Shown: piece by piece, positions 60,492 to 64,000 of the stretch | Position numbering within the stretch: the first letter of the stretch is position 1 | Layout of the letters: each line of letters starts with the position of its first letter | From: Brachionus plicatilis | Lineage: Eukaryota > Rotifera > Eurotatoria > Ploima > Brachionidae | Length of the DNA: 64,000 nucleotides | Direction: 5' to 3' | NCBI GenBank assembly: GCA_010279815.1 | Contig: QEOQ01000493.1 | Coordinates: forward strand, 248,001-312,000 | Made by a program: the position numbers and the translations under genes | The notes under the pieces: generated by a model | Told to the model about the DNA's origin: nothing | Databases searched by the model: none | The model's input: only the letters and a program-made list of their open reading frames with translations

Positions 60492-62459
60492 TTAAAAGAA
60501 CACCAAAGTATTGGTGGATTCATCGTTGTTTTTTCCAAAAGCTTTTGTAGGCGAAGTTACTTTATCAGCCACATTGTCAATGGTGGTGATTATCGACGCT
60601 GCTTTATTCTCGGTTTGTGATTTCGGAAAAACGTTTTTCGGAAATAATAAGAAAATAGTTAGAACAGTGATTACAAGATAAATGTAGAAAAAAGTTCTGT
60701 CAAGCACCAAAGCAACTTGCTTCCAATCTCCTGCCACTTTTTGCTTCAACTCTTTAGTTTCCAATTTTTTCCTTGTATCACGCAAATAGTCACGAATCTC
60801 TTTGATATCATGTTCTAAATTGTTAAGATATGCCAATTCTGCCAGGATGGCCTGTTGCTGTGAACAATAGGAACAGAATGAACAGCAACAATTTGGCTTG
60901 CTCACATTCAAAGACAAAGTAGACTGCTTGCAGTTGTGATTAAACGCTTGACCATTGTTGAACGCGCCGTTCAAAGAAGGATTTGATTTGACAAAATTGT
61001 CAAAACCGGCTTTGAGTACATTTTCACGATAAGTCTTGAACCGCTCTTTGAGAAGCTCAAACTTTTCGAATTTGTCCGCATTGGCAACATTTTTGCTTCC
61101 CTGCAAAAGTCCACTTGTAAGCAAACTGCGCTGACTGATCGGCTGGTTTGATTTTGTCGGCTGCATGCAGTACAACTTTGGCAACCACTCGAGAAATATC
61201 TTAAATAAATTTTTTTTTTTCCTCAAATAAAATATTTATTATTTAATTAATTAAGTCTACTTTTCTAAATAAAAATGGCATTTTACAAAATGTATCAGCT
61301 CGGAAGTATATATGAACTACTATGGTACATAAAAAACTGGACAACGCAATCATGATCATGTTTAAACAATAGTATATGCCTAAAAATTTTTAAATTAGGT
61401 AAAATTTGATCGAAAAAAAGCGGCGATCATACCTATGTAGGGGACCTCATTGGTCGAAGTGGGTACAAGCTCGGCGAGCAGAAGTAACAGTAGAAAAAAA
61501 CCACTAAAAACATTCATTCCGAGAAGGAGCTTAGACGGCGATTCTGGTGGTAGCCAAAAAACGACCATGGTCAAAAAAGCCAGCAGAATGCACGGAAATA
61601 TCAATAAATATGTATAAAAGCCGGGATTTCTGTGCAAAATTAGATAAAATGTGAGGACAGTGAAATTTTTGTTGTCCAAAGTTCTATAAGTTCGTTCGCC
61701 AAAGCTTTCTTCCTTGTCAATTTGCCATTCTTTGCTTCTTTCATAGTCACTAAGATCAATATTGTCCATGTTATCGTAAAAGTCCAAATCGATGAGTGTG
61801 CGATCATAGCTCCAAGAACCAAATGAGAGTGAGCAATTTTGTTCGTCAAATGGAAAATTTTTTAAGTCAATGGTGCACGTGCTACTAAACAAAGATCGCG
61901 GAATCCAAAGTATTTCGCCATTAGAGTATATTACCAAAAGAGAATCGCGTTTGTTTTCTAAACGCTCATCAGCATTGTTCAATAGAACTATGTCATGTTC
62001 GAAAGCAAAAGATGCTGGAATTCGTATAGAGCTTAGACCATTATAGTGGTCAGGATTCCATGTCAAATAAGGATCACTCCAGTGAAAGTTATTCCAAACG
62101 TTTGTGACCATTGTTTGGTCGATTGCATCCTAAATAAAACTTGTTTAAAAAATTTTGAAATTTTGAAAATTTGAAAAAATACCAATTTAACTATTTGAAT
62201 TAATTGAACTCTTAATTTGATTATAACTGGTCCATCGGTATCGTTGATCAGAGGTCGACCAAATTTTTGTGGATAATTTTCTGTTAGTTTTTTTATTAAC
62301 AATTTTTCATTATTTAGTCGAACTTTGTCCACAGATGCTTCAACTACCACAAAAGGTACTAGAACATTTAAAATTTATATTTTTTTTTTTTTTTAGCAAA
62401 ATCTTACGGAATAAGTAAATGAGCACAAGAAAGTAGATCAAAAATTGCATGTGAAACAT
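60492..62459 (-). CDS. Nicotinic-type receptor non-alpha subunit, probably anion-selective
   Basis: Five-exon model, 583 residues: 62459-62408, 62358-62183, 62129-61433, 61379-61261, 61199-60492, all GT/AG and in phase. Signal peptide FLIYFLVLIYLFLPF at about 5-19. The ligand domain has the Cys-loop CTIDLKNFPFDEQNC and the loop D/WNPDHYNG region, but loop C (ERTYRTLDNKNF) lacks the adjacent cysteines, so this is a non-alpha subunit that would need an alpha partner. M1 FYTYLLIFPCILLAFLTMVV; the linker LPPESPSKL has Pro-Ser in place of Gly-Glu, again lacking the cation-selecting Glu; M2 LLLGMNVFSGFFLLLLLLAE. The cytoplasmic loop has a Cys cluster (CCCSFCSYCSQQQ) and a helix LEHDIKEIRDYLRDTRKKLE shared with the alpha gene before M4. 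Intron positions mostly differ from the alpha gene. Same strand as it, about 10.6 kb away. Confidence 0.88.
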
Positions 62460-64000
62460 AAGAATATGGTACTATTTTACCAAATATTGAAATTTCGTTG
62501 GAAGCTTTGACATTAAATTATTAGTTTCGTGAGAGAAATATAATTGATTTTTTTGAGTCAAAGTTCTTCATTATTTTGGCATAAAAATTAGCTGCATTTG
62601 TTTTGACTAGCTGAAATTGAGACTTTGTCAAAACAGATAAATTAAGAGCGAGCTCTCTAAAAATCAAAAGAGAATTTTAATTTGTCAAGATACTAGAGAC
62701 ACTAACAAAAAAAAGGAATAAAAAAGAAAAAACAAGAATTAGACAAAAACTTAAGAAATTTGAATGATTTTGGAGCCAAGGGAGATGTCTGTGAATTTTA
62801 AGGTCCGGAAACGATTTGACTAAATTAGCCGAGGCAGTTGAATTAGAGCTTGATGAAATGATCAGTAATTAAAATCATCATTGAAATGATGCTTAACGCT
62901 ATTAATTTTTAAATATATTGATATTAAATAAAAAACATCTAATTGAACAACAAATTTATCATTTTTAATATTTTTTGATCCAAATTATTTTGCCTTTTCT
63001 ATTTTCAGTAATAACTATTTTTCCATGAAAATATTAAATTTAAAATATTTCTTTTTAATTATTTGATTAAAAACTGTCAGTTAAACTTGTCCCAAAAAAG
63101 GAAATTACTTATTTTTAATAGAAAATTTTAATAATAAAAATATAAATTAATTTTGGTAATCAAATTTGGAATGAATTGAGTAAATAATTAAGATTTATGA
63201 GTCTAGGTTATTTGAACTAAAATAATTGAAATTTGAAGTGAATAATTTGTTCGAGCGCTTTATGCCAATGATAAAAAAACAAACTTTGTGTGTTCAAATC
63301 GATTAATCTAAATCAGCAATATATACAACTTTAATTAACTTTAAGTTCATTTGGCGTAATTCTTGCTTAAAAAAAATCTATATAACTTCATTTTCGCATG
63401 CTTGCCCATTTATCTGTCATAAACCAAATTTAAAAGTGATTTCATTTCTTTTATTTTATTAGTGTATTGAAGCGAACTAGAACAGCAGTTTAAGAAGTTA
63501 CAAAAAACTTCAACTCAGCATTTTTCTAAATTTACAGATCTATAATCAAATTTAATTAGTAATTATTTATAATTATAAATATTCAAATAAAAATTTACCC
63601 TTATATTACACTATAGAAATTTACCTCTCAGATATCTTTTTTAATTTTGTTTTGTCTGACAGACAAGAATTTCTATAACAGATCAAAATAACTCTAATTC
63701 CCATTGAATACTTCAAGTTTATTTCTTAACATTTAAATTTAAAAATAAAAATTTTAATGCTAAAAAAAAATGATACAAAACATTAAATGAAAACATTACA
63801 TTTTAACAAAACTTATTTAAATTTGAAATTTATTTTCGAAAATAAACCATTTAAATCTTGTGTAAAATAATCTACTCATTTCCTTAATATCGATCAGTCG
63901 TATACGATCATTTTAGTTCGTTGGAACAAATCATTATAATAAAATATAATGTGTATTTTATATCAAAAAGTAATTAAAATTAACAACAAAAATAATAAAT
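62460..64000. other. Upstream flank of the second receptor gene
   Basis: AT-rich DNA with no supported gene. A mildly less AT-rich patch at about 62760-62880 has no usable open frame. Confidence 0.45.

Overview
The window looks like animal nuclear DNA. It is very AT-rich, its genes have many introns of only about 47-60 nt with GT/AG borders, and the gene set is metazoan: a nicotinic-type receptor pair, type II PKA regulatory subunit, UNC-93-like transporters, the axonemal subunit DRC2/CCDC65 and a doublecortin-repeat protein. Tiny introns, extreme AT content and ciliary genes fit a monogonont rotifer such as Brachionus. That placement is inference from style, not from a diagnostic marker. A four-N assembly gap lies at 35594-35597.

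Layout: 1-2.5 kb holds retrotransposon debris. At 2.5-3.0 kb (minus) a small two-exon gene encodes a 133-residue protein carrying three copies of the histone H3 tail motif KQTARK; this is the most unusual item here. At 4.0-5.0 kb (plus) is an N-formylglutamate-amidohydrolase-like gene whose first exon I could not find. At 5.7-9.4 kb (minus) are two tandem UNC-93-like transporter genes, both rebuilt exon by exon, and both with a 6-nt microexon at the same place. At 11.4-12.7 kb (plus) is a single-exon DRC2/CCDC65 gene, followed at 13.0-26.4 kb by a 15-exon DCDC1-like gene (predicted 2089 aa). Three of its introns were enlarged by a LINE relic, a dead mariner and a second Tc1/mariner relic.

From 26.4 to 34 kb I see mostly AT-rich non-coding sequence and one TIR element. 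At 34.1-35.3 kb is an intronless, GC-rich PKA RII gene. From 35.6 to 46 kb is a repeat graveyard: foldback elements, a 115-bp tandem array, long inverted repeats, a LINE fragment with a clear target-site duplication, and a LINE split by a second insertion. At 47.2-49.9 and 60.5-62.5 kb (both minus) are two pentameric Cys-loop receptor subunit genes, one alpha-type and one non-alpha. Both have Pro-Ala or Pro-Ser where cation channels have Gly-Glu before M2, which suggests acetylcholine-gated chloride channels. Between them lies a large direct duplication of non-coding DNA, part of it nearly identical.

Functional themes: DRC2 and DCDC1 are adjacent, co-oriented and both cilium/microtubule proteins. 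The receptor pair could co-assemble. The UNC-93 pair arose by tandem duplication. All spliced models are my own reconstructions from reading frame, splice sites and phase; none has been checked against RNA.
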